64,000 nucleotides of DNA from Haloarcula ordinaria (GTDB taxonomy: Archaea > Halobacteriota > Halobacteria > Halobacteriales > Haloarculaceae). This document shows, in pieces, positions 49,536-57,716 of the stretch. A program made the translations under genes and the position numbers. The stretch covers positions 620,001-684,000 of the forward strand of contig NZ_CP119789.1 in assembly GCF_029338275.1 (NCBI RefSeq), given 5' to 3'. The notes beneath the pieces were generated by a model. It was not told the origin of the DNA, made no database searches, and saw nothing but the letters and a program-made list of their open reading frames with translations. Numbering within the stretch: position 1 is the stretch's first letter; every line of letters begins with the position of its first letter.

Positions 49536-50882
49536 CTATCTGATGTGGCCGGGGTCGGCTGGTCGTGCGTCGGGCGACTCGTCCGTCCGGCCGACTCGGA
49601 GGACGAGCAGGGCGACCGGAGCGAGCAGGACGCTCCCGACGACGAACGGCGACCAGAACCCGATGGCGGCGTAGAGCCCGCCCATCACCGGCGGGCCGAC
49701 GGTGCGGGCGAGGCTCCCCGCCCCCTGCGTGATGCCGAACGCGCTTCCCTGCACGTCAGCGCCGGCGCGCTGGGAGACGAGCGCCGTGAGTGTCACCGAC
49801 AGCACGCCGTTACCGACCGGAAGGAAGGTGAGAATCACCAGCAATCCGAGCAGGTCCGCGGTGAGAAACGGGACCAGCCTGGTGAGGTCCGGGAGCACCG
49901 CACCGATGGACTTCGAGAACGGGAGGAGGCCGACGCTGACGACCAGTATCGCCGTGCCGGCCACCGAGAGCGGTATCGGGCCGTAGCGCGCAGTCAGTCG
50001 ACCGATGAGGATACCCTGCGTGAGGACCGCGAGCACGCCGATGTAGGTCAACAGGAGCGCGCTCTGGGCCGCCGTGTAGCCGTAGACGTCGGCGACGTAC
50101 GGGATGAACATTATCTGGACGCCGGAGAACGCGAAGGAGACGAGGAAGAAGGCGACGAGCAGTTCACGCAGGCCCGGGGCGGCGACGGCAGCCCGGAGCT
50201 GGGCGATGGCCGAGGACCGGGCGGCCTGCTCGTCGTCCGGCGTTGCGGGCGTCCGGGACTCCGGGAGGAAGAGCAGCGCGACGACGACGCCACAGAGGCT
50301 GGCGAACGCCGCCGCGAAACTCGGCAGCGAGAACTTCGTGATGGGGACGACGGCGGGGAGCGCCGCGTCGACGGCCGCGACGGTGGCGTCGAACGAGAGG
50401 ACAGCGCCGATACCCGGCCCGAAGATGAAGCCGACGCCGAACGCCGCGCCGATGTAGCCCAGCGCCGCGGCCCGGCGTTCGGGCGGCGTCACGTCGGCGA
50501 CGTAGGCCTGCGCCGTCGAGATGTTCCCACCCATCGCGCCGGCGAGCATCCGCGAGGCAAAGAGCAACCAGAGGGCGTCGGCCAGGCCGAAGATGGTCCA
50601 GGCCAGTACCGACCCGGTAAGCGAGACGATGAGGATGGGACGGCGACCGACGCGGTCCGAGAGCGACCCCAGGATGGGTGCGAAGCCGAACTGCATCGCC
50701 GAGTAGGACGCCGCGAGCAGGCCGATGACGAACTCTGTTCCGCCGGGGAACGACCGCGTGTAGAAGGGGAGGATAGGGATGATGATGCCAAAGCCCAGGA
50801 GATCGAGGAAGACGACGGCCAGCACGATGGCGAGGCCCCGGCGGCGGGCGGCGTCGGGGAGCGTCCGCGCGGAGTCGGCCAT
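49536..50882 (-). CDS. MFS drug/metabolite efflux transporter
   Basis: 448 residues, twelve membrane helices. The motif-A loop between helices 2 and 3 reads GSLSDRVGRRPILI; helix 1 carries LDLLGFGIIIPILPFYT as in Tet/DHA1 efflux pumps, and helix 5 has GPGIGAVL (antiporter motif C-like). Probably a proton antiporter for a drug or metabolite. The ATG at 50882 (MADSARTLPDAAR) is chosen. Divergent from the radical SAM gene. Confidence 0.92.
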   Translation of the reverse strand: MADSARTLPDAARRRGLAIVLAVVFLDLLGFGIIIPILPFYTRSFPGGTEFVIGLLAASYSAMQFGFAPILGSLSDRVGRRPILIVSLTGSVLAWTIFGLADALWLLFASRMLAGAMGGNISTAQAYVADVTPPERRAAALGYIGAAFGVGFIFGPGIGAVLSFDATVAAVDAALPAVVPITKFSLPSFAAAFASLCGVVVALLFLPESRTPATPDDEQAARSSAIAQLRAAVAAPGLRELLVAFFLVSFAFSGVQIMFIPYVADVYGYTAAQSALLLTYIGVLAVLTQGILIGRLTARYGPIPLSVAGTAILVVSVGLLPFSKSIGAVLPDLTRLVPFLTADLLGLLVILTFLPVGNGVLSVTLTALVSQRAGADVQGSAFGITQGAGSLARTVGPPVMGGLYAAIGFWSPFVVGSVLLAPVALLVLRVGRTDESPDARPADPGHIR

Positions 50883-51000
50883 TACCCGACGTGCGACCGG
50901 ACGCGGGATAAGCCCCGCGGGCCGGTCCACGTCGACCCACACCACACCGACCGTGATGCGCACGCTTTTTGCCACTCGGGAGACTGGTAGTGCGTACACG

Positions 51001-52029
51001 ATGATCTCCGAGGGCTGCGAACAGTGCGCCAAAGGCGGCAAGATGGTGCTGTTCGTCTACGGCTACTGCGACCAGCGGGACTGCTTCTACTGTCCGCTCG
51101 GGGAGAACCGGAAGAACGTCACCCAGGTGTACGCCAACGAGCGGCCCGTCGAGGCCGACGCGGACGTCATCGAGGAGGCCAAACGCATGAGCGCGCTGGG
51201 GACATCCATCACGGGTGGCGAACCGCAGGAGGCCCTCGACCGGACCTGTCGCTACCTGGAACTGCTGAAAGACGAGTTCGGCGAGGACCACCACACGCAC
51301 CTCTACACCGGCATCACCGGCGGTCGGGAGAACATGCGCCGCCTCTCGGAAGCCGGCCTGGACGAGATTCGCTTCCACCCGCCACTGGAACTGTGGGGCG
51401 ACCTCCACGGCACCGAGTGGGAAGACATCCTCTACGTCGCTCGCGAGGAAGGGCTCACACCGGCCTTCGAGATTCCCGGCATCCGCGCCGAGACGGAGTT
51501 CCTGGAGTTCTTAGACGAGGGCGCCGCTGACTTCTGTAACATCAACGAGTTCGAGATGTCCGACGGCAACTACCGCCGGATGCAGGAGGAAGGGTTCGAG
51601 CTCAAGGAGGACCACATGAGCGCCGTCGAGGGCTCCCACGACATCCTGGAGACCATGGGCGACCACGAGAAGGTCTACTTCTGTACGAGCGTCTTCAAGG
51701 ACGCCGCCCAGCACCGCTCGCGGCTCAAGCGGATGGCCCGCAACATCTGCCGGGAGTTCGACGACGTCACGGAGGACGGCACCCTCGTCTACGGGAAAGC
51801 GTGGGTCTCCGAGGCACGACTCGAAGAGCTGGGCGTCCCCGAGGAGTTCTACGCCGTCAAGTCCGATCACGTCGAACTGGCCTGGTGGCTCTTAGAGGAG
51901 ATGGTCGAGGAGGGCGACGTGCCGAAGGGTGAAATCGTCGAGCAGTACCCGACCTACGACGGGACGGTCGTCGAGCGGACGCCGTTATCGGGGCCTGGCA
52001 CTGGGTCGCGGGTAACTGCGGACGACTGA
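51001..52029 (+). CDS. Radical SAM protein, COG2108-like
   Basis: 342 residues. The start MISEGCEQCAKGGKMVLFVYG is followed by the cluster site CDQRDCFYC (residues ~25-33), that is CX4CX2C, one residue longer than the canonical CX3CX2C. TSITGGEPQEA gives the SAM-binding GGE motif. It resembles archaeal proteins related to pyruvate formate-lyase activase (COG2108). The substrate is unknown. ATG at 51001 is chosen because the upstream frame is not protein-like. Confidence 0.87.
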   Translation: MISEGCEQCAKGGKMVLFVYGYCDQRDCFYCPLGENRKNVTQVYANERPVEADADVIEEAKRMSALGTSITGGEPQEALDRTCRYLELLKDEFGEDHHTHLYTGITGGRENMRRLSEAGLDEIRFHPPLELWGDLHGTEWEDILYVAREEGLTPAFEIPGIRAETEFLEFLDEGAADFCNINEFEMSDGNYRRMQEEGFELKEDHMSAVEGSHDILETMGDHEKVYFCTSVFKDAAQHRSRLKRMARNICREFDDVTEDGTLVYGKAWVSEARLEELGVPEEFYAVKSDHVELAWWLLEEMVEEGDVPKGEIVEQYPTYDGTVVERTPLSGPGTGSRVTADD

Positions 52030-52144
52030 GCGTGCGGTTGTCGCCGACAACGGAGTAGACGACGACCTGGAGGTTTGACTCCCGGTTCTCACCGGACGGG
52101 AACAGACAGCGGTACTGAACCTGTTCGCCGTCGCATCTCTCTGT

Positions 52145-52438
52145 ATGAGCCAGACAGAGACGACCGCTGAAGCCGAACAGGTCTGGATGGTCGAGCGGAC
52201 CTTCTCCGCGGACTCCCCGCACATCCTCGTCATCGTGTACGCGACGCTCGACGGGGCGCGCTACCTCCAGAAAGAGCGCGCGTTCAACCGGTTCGGCGGC
52301 AGCGCTCCGGAGGTCACCGCCGCCATCGACGTCGCCCCGGACGACCTGCGGCCGGTCGAGACGGCTGACCGACGGGAACGCTACGCGACGGAAGCCGAGC
52401 GGATGCGTACCCGCCACGAGCCAGACACCGCGGTATGA
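52145..52438 (+). CDS. Small haloarchaeal hypothetical protein
   Basis: 97 residues, acidic: MSQTETTAEAEQVWMVERTF, a beta-strand pair (QVWMVERTFSADSPHILVIVYATLD cut) and a helical, charged C-terminus (RRERYATEAERMRTRH). No family recognised. Short gap to the radical SAM gene on the same strand. Confidence 0.65.
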   Translation: MSQTETTAEAEQVWMVERTFSADSPHILVIVYATLDGARYLQKERAFNRFGGSAPEVTAAIDVAPDDLRPVETADRRERYATEAERMRTRHEPDTAV

Positions 52439-52553
52439 ACGACCGGAGCCTGTAGCTCTGCCGTCGCACTTGGACAGCCCACAGGAAGCCGTGCCGAGCG
52501 CGTACTCGTCGTCAATTTGATAGGAGAGTGTCGAGTCTATCCAGCTGGTCCCC

Positions 52554-53390
52554 ATGGATTTCGACATCGACAGCGGCAAACTCCTGTACGCGCTGGGCGT
52601 GCTCTTCGCCGCCGCGGCGTTCCTCTACTTCGTCCGCGACGTAGTGTTCGGGCTCTCGATTACGGTCAAAGCCGTCTTGCTGTTGCTGGCGTTCGTCGGC
52701 TTCTTCGTGGCCGGCGTGGCGGTCCAGCGCGACGTGCTCGACGTGGTCGGGTTCGCGCTGTCGGGCATCGCCTACGTCGTCTTCGTCGGCTACGTCGTCG
52801 TCCGGTACGACCCCGGGGAGACCGGTACCTTCCTCCTGCTCGCCGCTTCGGCCGCCGTGTTCCTCGGCCTCGGCTACGTCCTCCGGATGCGCGAGCTGAC
52901 GGTATCACGCCGGACAGCCACCGCCGTCGTCGCCGCCCTCGTGGTCCTGGGTACGGTGTTCGTCGGCGTCGACGCCGTCGGTGGTGGCGTGACCTACGAC
53001 CTCGAGACGGAATCGTCGGTCACCGTCGAGCCGCCGACGCGAGTCCCGGACCGGGGGTACGTGTCGACGGAAGTCACCGTCGGCACGGTCACCGCGAGCA
53101 ACGAGTTCGTGTTCACGAGAGCCTTCGACCTCCCGTCGTTGCGCGGGTGTCTGCTCGGCGTCGAGGACCCGCCGAACCGGGAGTTCTGGGTCGGGTACGA
53201 GTCCGCGGCCTTCGATCAGGGGAGCATCATCCGCGGGCAGACGACACGTACCTTCGACGTCCGGGCTGACGTGCTGGTCGACGCCAACCAGACCGAACCG
53301 GTGACCTACGCGGTCGAACGGGATGCAGACTGCGAGGGCGAGCGGTCGTCACCGACGCTCGTGGTATGGGTCGTAGACGACCGGAACTGA
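52554..53390 (+). CDS. Membrane protein with C-terminal extracellular beta domain
   Basis: 278 residues. Five or so hydrophobic helices fill residues 10-145 (e.g. LLYALGVLFAAAAFLYFV, VLLLLAFVGFFVAGVAV, AVVAALVVLGTVFVGV), followed by a ~130-residue beta-rich domain outside the membrane (TVEPPTRVPDRGYVSTEVTV, TFDVRADVLVDANQTEPVTY) with two Cys that could pair. No family recognised. Cleavage or anchoring role unknown. Confidence 0.75.
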   Translation: MDFDIDSGKLLYALGVLFAAAAFLYFVRDVVFGLSITVKAVLLLLAFVGFFVAGVAVQRDVLDVVGFALSGIAYVVFVGYVVVRYDPGETGTFLLLAASAAVFLGLGYVLRMRELTVSRRTATAVVAALVVLGTVFVGVDAVGGGVTYDLETESSVTVEPPTRVPDRGYVSTEVTVGTVTASNEFVFTRAFDLPSLRGCLLGVEDPPNREFWVGYESAAFDQGSIIRGQTTRTFDVRADVLVDANQTEPVTYAVERDADCEGERSSPTLVVWVVDDRN

Positions 53391-53429
53391 GTCAGCGCGA
53401 GCGTGCAGCCGGGACGACGCTGGCTCCGG

Positions 53430-53804
53430 TCAGTACGCGTACAGCGAGACGATGTACGGCAGTTTGTTGTACATCCAGATAGCCAGCGGGAGGCCCACGA
53501 TAGTCAGCGAGAGGGTGTAGGCGACGCCCATCCAGACACCGCTGGCCCACCAGCCGACGAAGACGAACCACACCGCCCGGACGAGCAGTGGGTACTGGGC
53601 CCCGCGCCCGCTCTCGACGACCAGTGGGTCGCGCCGCTTGAGCGTCAGGACCAGCGGGACCTTGTTTATCATCATGATGCCCAGCGGAATGCCGATGATA
53701 GTGACGTTCAACAGCCACGCGACGGAGAGCCAGATGCCGGTCGCCCACCAGCCGACCAGCAGGAACCACACCGCGCGGACGACAAGGGAGGGTTGGTCGC
53801 TCAT
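53430..53804 (-). CDS. YccF-domain inner-membrane protein
   Basis: 124 residues made of two copies of one ~50-residue unit: VVRAVWFLLVGWWATGIWLS pairs with LVRAVWFVFVGWWASGVWMG, then NVTIIGIPLGIMMINKVP with SLTIVGLPLAIWMYNKLP. This internally duplicated helical hairpin is the YccF family, predicted membrane protein of unknown function. Single gene, ATG at 53804. Confidence 0.9.
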   Translation of the reverse strand: MSDQPSLVVRAVWFLLVGWWATGIWLSVAWLLNVTIIGIPLGIMMINKVPLVLTLKRRDPLVVESGRGAQYPLLVRAVWFVFVGWWASGVWMGVAYTLSLTIVGLPLAIWMYNKLPYIVSLYAY

Positions 53805-53947
53805 GGCTGAAGTAGTCGGTCGGTCGGCATCAGCCTTCTGTCCGCAGAACGAGGTCAGATTATCAGCGAGACCGCTCGCTACTCCTCCAGGGCTCCCGCT
53901 GGTCGCCGTTCCGGGACGAGGGCCGCTCCCTCCGGTCGCGCCCCTCG

Positions 53948-55027
53948 CTACTCCTCGAAAATAAACGTCCCGTCCTCCTGGACGCGTTCGCCGTCGACCT
54001 CGATGTACGAGTCCTCGCTCATGTCGACGATCATGTCGACGTGGACGGCCGACTCGTTCTGTTCGTTCTCCTCGCCCACCGTGTCCTCGTACGCGCGACC
54101 GACCGCCATGTGGACGGTGTCGCCCATCTTCTCGTCGAACAGCATGTTGTACGTGAAGCGGTCGATGTCACGGTTCATCCCGATACCCAGCTCGCCCAGG
54201 TAGCGAGCGCCCTCGTCGGTGTCCAGCACCTCGGTCAACAGGGCTTCGTTCTTCTCGGCGCTGTGGGAGACGACCTGCCCGTTCTCGAACCGCAGCGAGA
54301 CGCCGGTGATCTCGCGGCCCTGGTGGTACAGCGGCTTGTCGAACAGCACCTCGCCCTCGACGCTGTCGGCGACGGGGGCGGTGAAGACCTCGCCACCGGG
54401 GAGGTTGCGCTCGCCGTAGTCGTTGAGCGTCGGGTTGCCCGCGACGGACATCCGCACGTCGGTGGTGTCACCGGAGACGATGTGGACCTCGTCGGCCGGG
54501 TCGAGGATGTCGACCATCTGGGACTGGTGTTCCTTCACGGCGTCCCAGTCTTTGTTGACGGCGTCCCAGACGAAGTTCTCGTAGCCCTCGGTGGACATCT
54601 GGGCCAGTTGCGCGTTCGCGGCCGCGGGGTACTGGGTGAGACACCACGGCTTCGAGAGGCGTTCGTCCAGCAGCGGGCGCTGGGCCTGCGAGTAGGCCGC
54701 GTTGGTCTCGGGGTCGACGTCGCTGGTCTCCGTGACGTTGGCGCTGCCCCGGATGGCGATGTACGCGTCCATCTCCTCGTAGAGGGCCATGACGTGGCTG
54801 GGCGTCTCGAACTCCTCCCGGTTGCGCAGGTACGCGCGGGTGTAGCGCTCGCCGAGCCGGTCCTGGACGACCAGCGGGTTGACCCCGCGGTCGGCGGCCA
54901 GTTCGTGGAGCGCGACCACGAGGTCCTCGGAGACCGGGTGGGCGTCGATGACGAGGTTGTCGCCCTCGCTCAGGTCCAGCGAGTGGTCGACGACGACAGA
55001 AGCGTGTTCGCGGATACGCGAGTCCAT
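53948..55027 (-). CDS. M29-family aminopeptidase
   Basis: 359 residues. The metal ligands of M29 (AmpS/AmpT/PepS) are visible: GEVFTAPVADSVEGEV (Glu), ELGIGMNRDIDRF (the GIGxN segment), NMLFDEKMGDTVHMAVGRAYEDT (Glu and His), and SAVHVDMIVDMSED (His, Asp). It removes N-terminal residues from peptides using one or two divalent metals. ATG at 55027. Single gene. Confidence 0.93.
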   Translation of the reverse strand: MDSRIREHASVVVDHSLDLSEGDNLVIDAHPVSEDLVVALHELAADRGVNPLVVQDRLGERYTRAYLRNREEFETPSHVMALYEEMDAYIAIRGSANVTETSDVDPETNAAYSQAQRPLLDERLSKPWCLTQYPAAANAQLAQMSTEGYENFVWDAVNKDWDAVKEHQSQMVDILDPADEVHIVSGDTTDVRMSVAGNPTLNDYGERNLPGGEVFTAPVADSVEGEVLFDKPLYHQGREITGVSLRFENGQVVSHSAEKNEALLTEVLDTDEGARYLGELGIGMNRDIDRFTYNMLFDEKMGDTVHMAVGRAYEDTVGEENEQNESAVHVDMIVDMSEDSYIEVDGERVQEDGTFIFEE

Positions 55028-55070
55028 ACGACATACATCGCCGACGGCCCCAAACAGCTTTCGTCCGCGG

Positions 55071-55193
55071 CTACTTTCTGCTGCCGTCCAGGCCCTCCTT
55101 GAAGCCGGTGACCGTGCGCCGGAGCATCAGATACATGAAGAAAAAGAACCCGAGCACGGCGGCGAGGATGGCGTAGGTCATGAGTTCGGCCAT
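55071..55193 (-). CDS. Very small single-helix membrane protein
   Basis: 40 residues: MAELMTYAILAAVLGFFFFM, a membrane helix, then YLMLRRTVTGFKEGLDGSRK, a basic tail. I recall similar short haloarchaeal proteins (one-helix, RRTxxGFKEG tail), but cannot verify the family. The ATG at 55193 is used; the longer upstream frame is not protein-like. Located between the aminopeptidase and the HTH gene. Confidence 0.6.
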   Translation of the reverse strand: MAELMTYAILAAVLGFFFFMYLMLRRTVTGFKEGLDGSRK

Positions 55194-55325
55194 ACGCACC
55201 GTTGTCGGCGGCGGGGCAAAGAAGTTTCGGCAGTTCGTGATAGCAGGGCTGAAACGCCCGAATTCGATAGGTAAAATCGGACTTTGAGTGATATGTGTAA
55301 GAGCCGTCGTAGTTTGGACAACACT

Positions 55326-55346
55326 CATATGCACATAGTACATATG
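55326..55346. promoter_or_regulatory. Palindrome over the TATA region of the HTH-membrane gene
   Basis: CATATG arms at 55326-55331 and 55341-55346 enclose CACATAGTA, a 21-bp imperfect palindrome that overlaps the position of the TATA box ~25 nt upstream of the ATG at 55354. A bound regulator would block transcription; autoregulation by the gene's own product is inference. Confidence 0.5.
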
Positions 55347-55353
55347 CAGAAGC

Positions 55354-56022
55354 ATGTCGTTGCTGCCCTCTCGGGACCCGGCGATACCGGACGCCGAGCC
55401 CAGAGTCATCGGGGTCGACAGCGAAGATGCAGACGACGTGTTGTCGGCCCTCTCGGCAGGGACTGCGCGGAAGCTACTGTCGGAGCTCAACCGCGAACCC
55501 GCACCGCCGGGCGAGCTGGCCGACCGCGTCGACACCTCGCTGCAGAACGCGCAGTACCACCTGAAGAAGCTCAAGAAGGCCGGTGCCGTCGAGATCGTCG
55601 ACACCGCGTACTCCGAGAAAGGCAGAGAGATGGACGTCTACGCGCCGGCGAATCAGCCGCTCGTCATCTGTGCCGGCGACGAACAGGAGACTTCGGGGCT
55701 GCGGGCCGCGCTGGCGAACTTCCTCGGCGGCCTCGCCATCGTCGGGTTCGCGAGCCTGCTCGTCCAGCAGGTCTTCGGGGCCAGCCTGTTCGGTGGCCCG
55801 ACGGTCCAGAGCGGGAGTGCGGACACGGTCAGTCAGAACCCGAGTTTCTACCTGGACGACGGGGCCGTCGCCGACGGCGGGACCGAGACCGCAGTCGGCG
55901 CGATAGACGCCGCCACACAGGGCGGCACGGCGGCCGTGAGCGGACTCTCCCCGGGCCTGGCGTTCTTCGCCGGCGGCGCGTTCGTCCTCGTCGCGCTCGT
56001 CGCCATCTGGTACGTCCGATAA
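55354..56022 (+). CDS. ArsR-like winged-helix protein with two membrane helices
   Basis: 222 residues. Residues ~25-105 form a winged helix (VLSALSAGTARKLLSELNRE, TSLQNAQYHLKKLKKAGAVEI, wing YSEKGREMDVYAP) of the ArsR/helix-turn-helix type. A membrane helix spans ~122-145 (ALANFLGGLAIVGFASLLV) and another ends the protein (LAFFAGGAFVLVALVAIWYV), with a ~55-residue polar region between, outside the cell. This is the haloarchaeal 'HTH plus membrane' sensor-regulator layout. Signal unknown. Confidence 0.85.
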   Translation: MSLLPSRDPAIPDAEPRVIGVDSEDADDVLSALSAGTARKLLSELNREPAPPGELADRVDTSLQNAQYHLKKLKKAGAVEIVDTAYSEKGREMDVYAPANQPLVICAGDEQETSGLRAALANFLGGLAIVGFASLLVQQVFGASLFGGPTVQSGSADTVSQNPSFYLDDGAVADGGTETAVGAIDAATQGGTAAVSGLSPGLAFFAGGAFVLVALVAIWYVR

Positions 56023-56052
56023 TCACAGTGGCTCGAGTGTTTAGCGGCCCGC

Positions 56053-56562
56053 TCAGACCTCGCGCGTGACTTCTGAGTACGTCGTGCCGTCCGGGGCGCG
56101 CAGTTTCGCCCGGAGGAGCCCGCGCTCGACGGCGAGTTCGGCGTGTGCGGGCCGGTAGCGCCGCGGGTCGGCGTAGGACCCCGGATTCACCAGCAGTCGG
56201 CCGCCGAGGTCCGAGAGCGTGGGTCGGTGTGAGTGACCCACGACGACGACGTCAGCGGCTTCCTGTCGGGCGAGCAGGCCCAGGGCCGTCTCCGAGTGCT
56301 CGTGCCCGTGGACGACGAGCACCCGGAGGCCGCGCCACGGGAGTGTCGCGACGTCGGTGAGGCGGTCCCGGACCCCCGAAGTGTCGTTGTTGCCGTACAC
56401 GGCTGTGAGCGACCGCGCCTCATGCTCGACGGCGTCGAGGACGCGCTCGGTCGTGAAGTCACCCGCGTGGACGACTGCCTCGGCGCCACGGACTGCCGCG
56501 AGCGTCCGGCCCTCGAGTCGGTGGCTGTCGATGCCGTGGGTGTCGGAGACGACGGTGAGCAC
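56053..56562 (-). CDS. YfcE/MJ0936-type metallophosphodiesterase
   Basis: About 169 residues from GTG 56562 (VLTVVSDTHGIDSH). Dimetal motifs: SDTHG, VVHAGDFTTE, VYGNND, VVHGHEH and VGHSHRP, then LLVNPGSYADPR. This is the small calcineurin-like phosphodiesterase family (MJ0936). A TATA box (ATTTATACC on the minus strand, ~56582-56590) is ~25 nt before that GTG, supporting it over the GTG at 56616. Physiological substrate unknown. Confidence 0.9.
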   Translation of the reverse strand: MLTVVSDTHGIDSHRLEGRTLAAVRGAEAVVHAGDFTTERVLDAVEHEARSLTAVYGNNDTSGVRDRLTDVATLPWRGLRVLVVHGHEHSETALGLLARQEAADVVVVGHSHRPTLSDLGGRLLVNPGSYADPRRYRPAHAELAVERGLLRAKLRAPDGTTYSEVTREV

Positions 56563-56628
56563 ACCGCCCCTACGTGGTGGTGGTATAAATCCAGAACCAC
56601 TTTCAGGCCCGCTCACGACCCTGTGGTA

Positions 56629-57594
56629 ATGGCAGGAAGCAAGTCAGTCGTCCTCGCCGCCCTCTTCGCCAACGGCGCCATCGCGATTCTGAAGTTCGTC
56701 GGGTTCCTCCTGACCGGGAGCGCCGCCATGCTCTCGGAGACGTACCACAGCATCTCCGACACCGGCAACCAGGTGTTCCTCCTCATCGGCATCCGCTACA
56801 GCGGCCGGGACAGCGACCGAACACACCCCTTCGGCTACGGGAAGGCACAGTTCTTCTACAGCTTCCTCGTCTCCGTCTTCCTCTTCGGCATCGCCGGCTG
56901 GGAGAGCCTGAAACACGGATGGAGCGAGCTCACCGCGGCCGGTCACGGCGGCGGTCACTCCGGCAGCATCGAGTTCCTCTTTATCAGCTATCAGCCGCCC
57001 GCGTGGCTCGACCCCCTGTGGGTCAACTACTCCGTCCTGCTGGCCGCCTTCGCCTTCGAGACGTACGCCCTCGTGAAGGCCCGCGCCGAGATGCGACGGC
57101 AGATGAAACGCAACAGCTGGAGCGGCTACCGCGAGGCCTTCCGGAAGACCAGCGACGTGACGACGCTGACGGCGCTGACGGAGGACACCATCGCGCTGGC
57201 CGGCATCACCATCGCACTCGTGGGGCTCTTTCTGGAACAGCAGACCGGCAACCCCGTCTTCGACCAGGTCTCGGCGCTGCTCATCGGCATCATGCTGATG
57301 GGCTTCGCGCTGGCGCTGGCCTGGGAGAACAAGCGCCTCCTGCTGGGCGAGAGTCTCCCGGCCGACGAGGGGGCGCGACTGCGCGAGGCCATCCTGGGCC
57401 ACGAGAGCGTCGTCGAGATTATCGACTTCCGGACGGTGTACTTCGGGCCGAACGAGGTCATCGTCTCGGCGGACATCGCCTTCGACCCCGACCTCGACAC
57501 CGAGCTGCTGGACGAGGACATCACAGAGATAGAGGCCGCGTTGAAGTCGGTAAACAGCGACATCAAGAAAGTCTACATCGAACCCGAAGCGTAG
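56629..57594 (+). CDS. Cation diffusion facilitator (CDF) transporter
   Basis: 321 residues, six membrane helices. The metal-site motif in helix 2 reads MLSETYHSISDTGNQVFL (Ser-x3-HSxxD), and in helix 5 LTALTEDTIALAG (acidic pair). Helical loop HGGGHSGS between helices 3 and 4 is a His-rich cytoplasmic loop. C-terminal ~90 residues are the metallochaperone-like CTD (EIIDFRTVYFGPNEVIVSAD). Exports zinc, manganese or iron with proton antiport. ATG at 56629. Divergent from the phosphodiesterase gene. Confidence 0.92.
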   Translation: MAGSKSVVLAALFANGAIAILKFVGFLLTGSAAMLSETYHSISDTGNQVFLLIGIRYSGRDSDRTHPFGYGKAQFFYSFLVSVFLFGIAGWESLKHGWSELTAAGHGGGHSGSIEFLFISYQPPAWLDPLWVNYSVLLAAFAFETYALVKARAEMRRQMKRNSWSGYREAFRKTSDVTTLTALTEDTIALAGITIALVGLFLEQQTGNPVFDQVSALLIGIMLMGFALALAWENKRLLLGESLPADEGARLREAILGHESVVEIIDFRTVYFGPNEVIVSADIAFDPDLDTELLDEDITEIEAALKSVNSDIKKVYIEPEA

Positions 57595-57716
57595 GAACGC
57601 ATCGGCGGCGACCCGGCCGTCCGACGGTGCCCGTCCCGAAGCAGGAGTGGGGTACTTGCGAGACGGTACCACGTAACCCACATAATTTTTTATGATGTTG
57701 TGGCGAACGGCCGAGT

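Noticed and set aside
56233..56628. N-terminal extension of the CDF transporter from an upstream ATG
   Set aside because: The extra 132 residues overlap the divergent phosphodiesterase gene antisense and lack protein-like composition; the start at 56629 gives a normal-length CDF protein.
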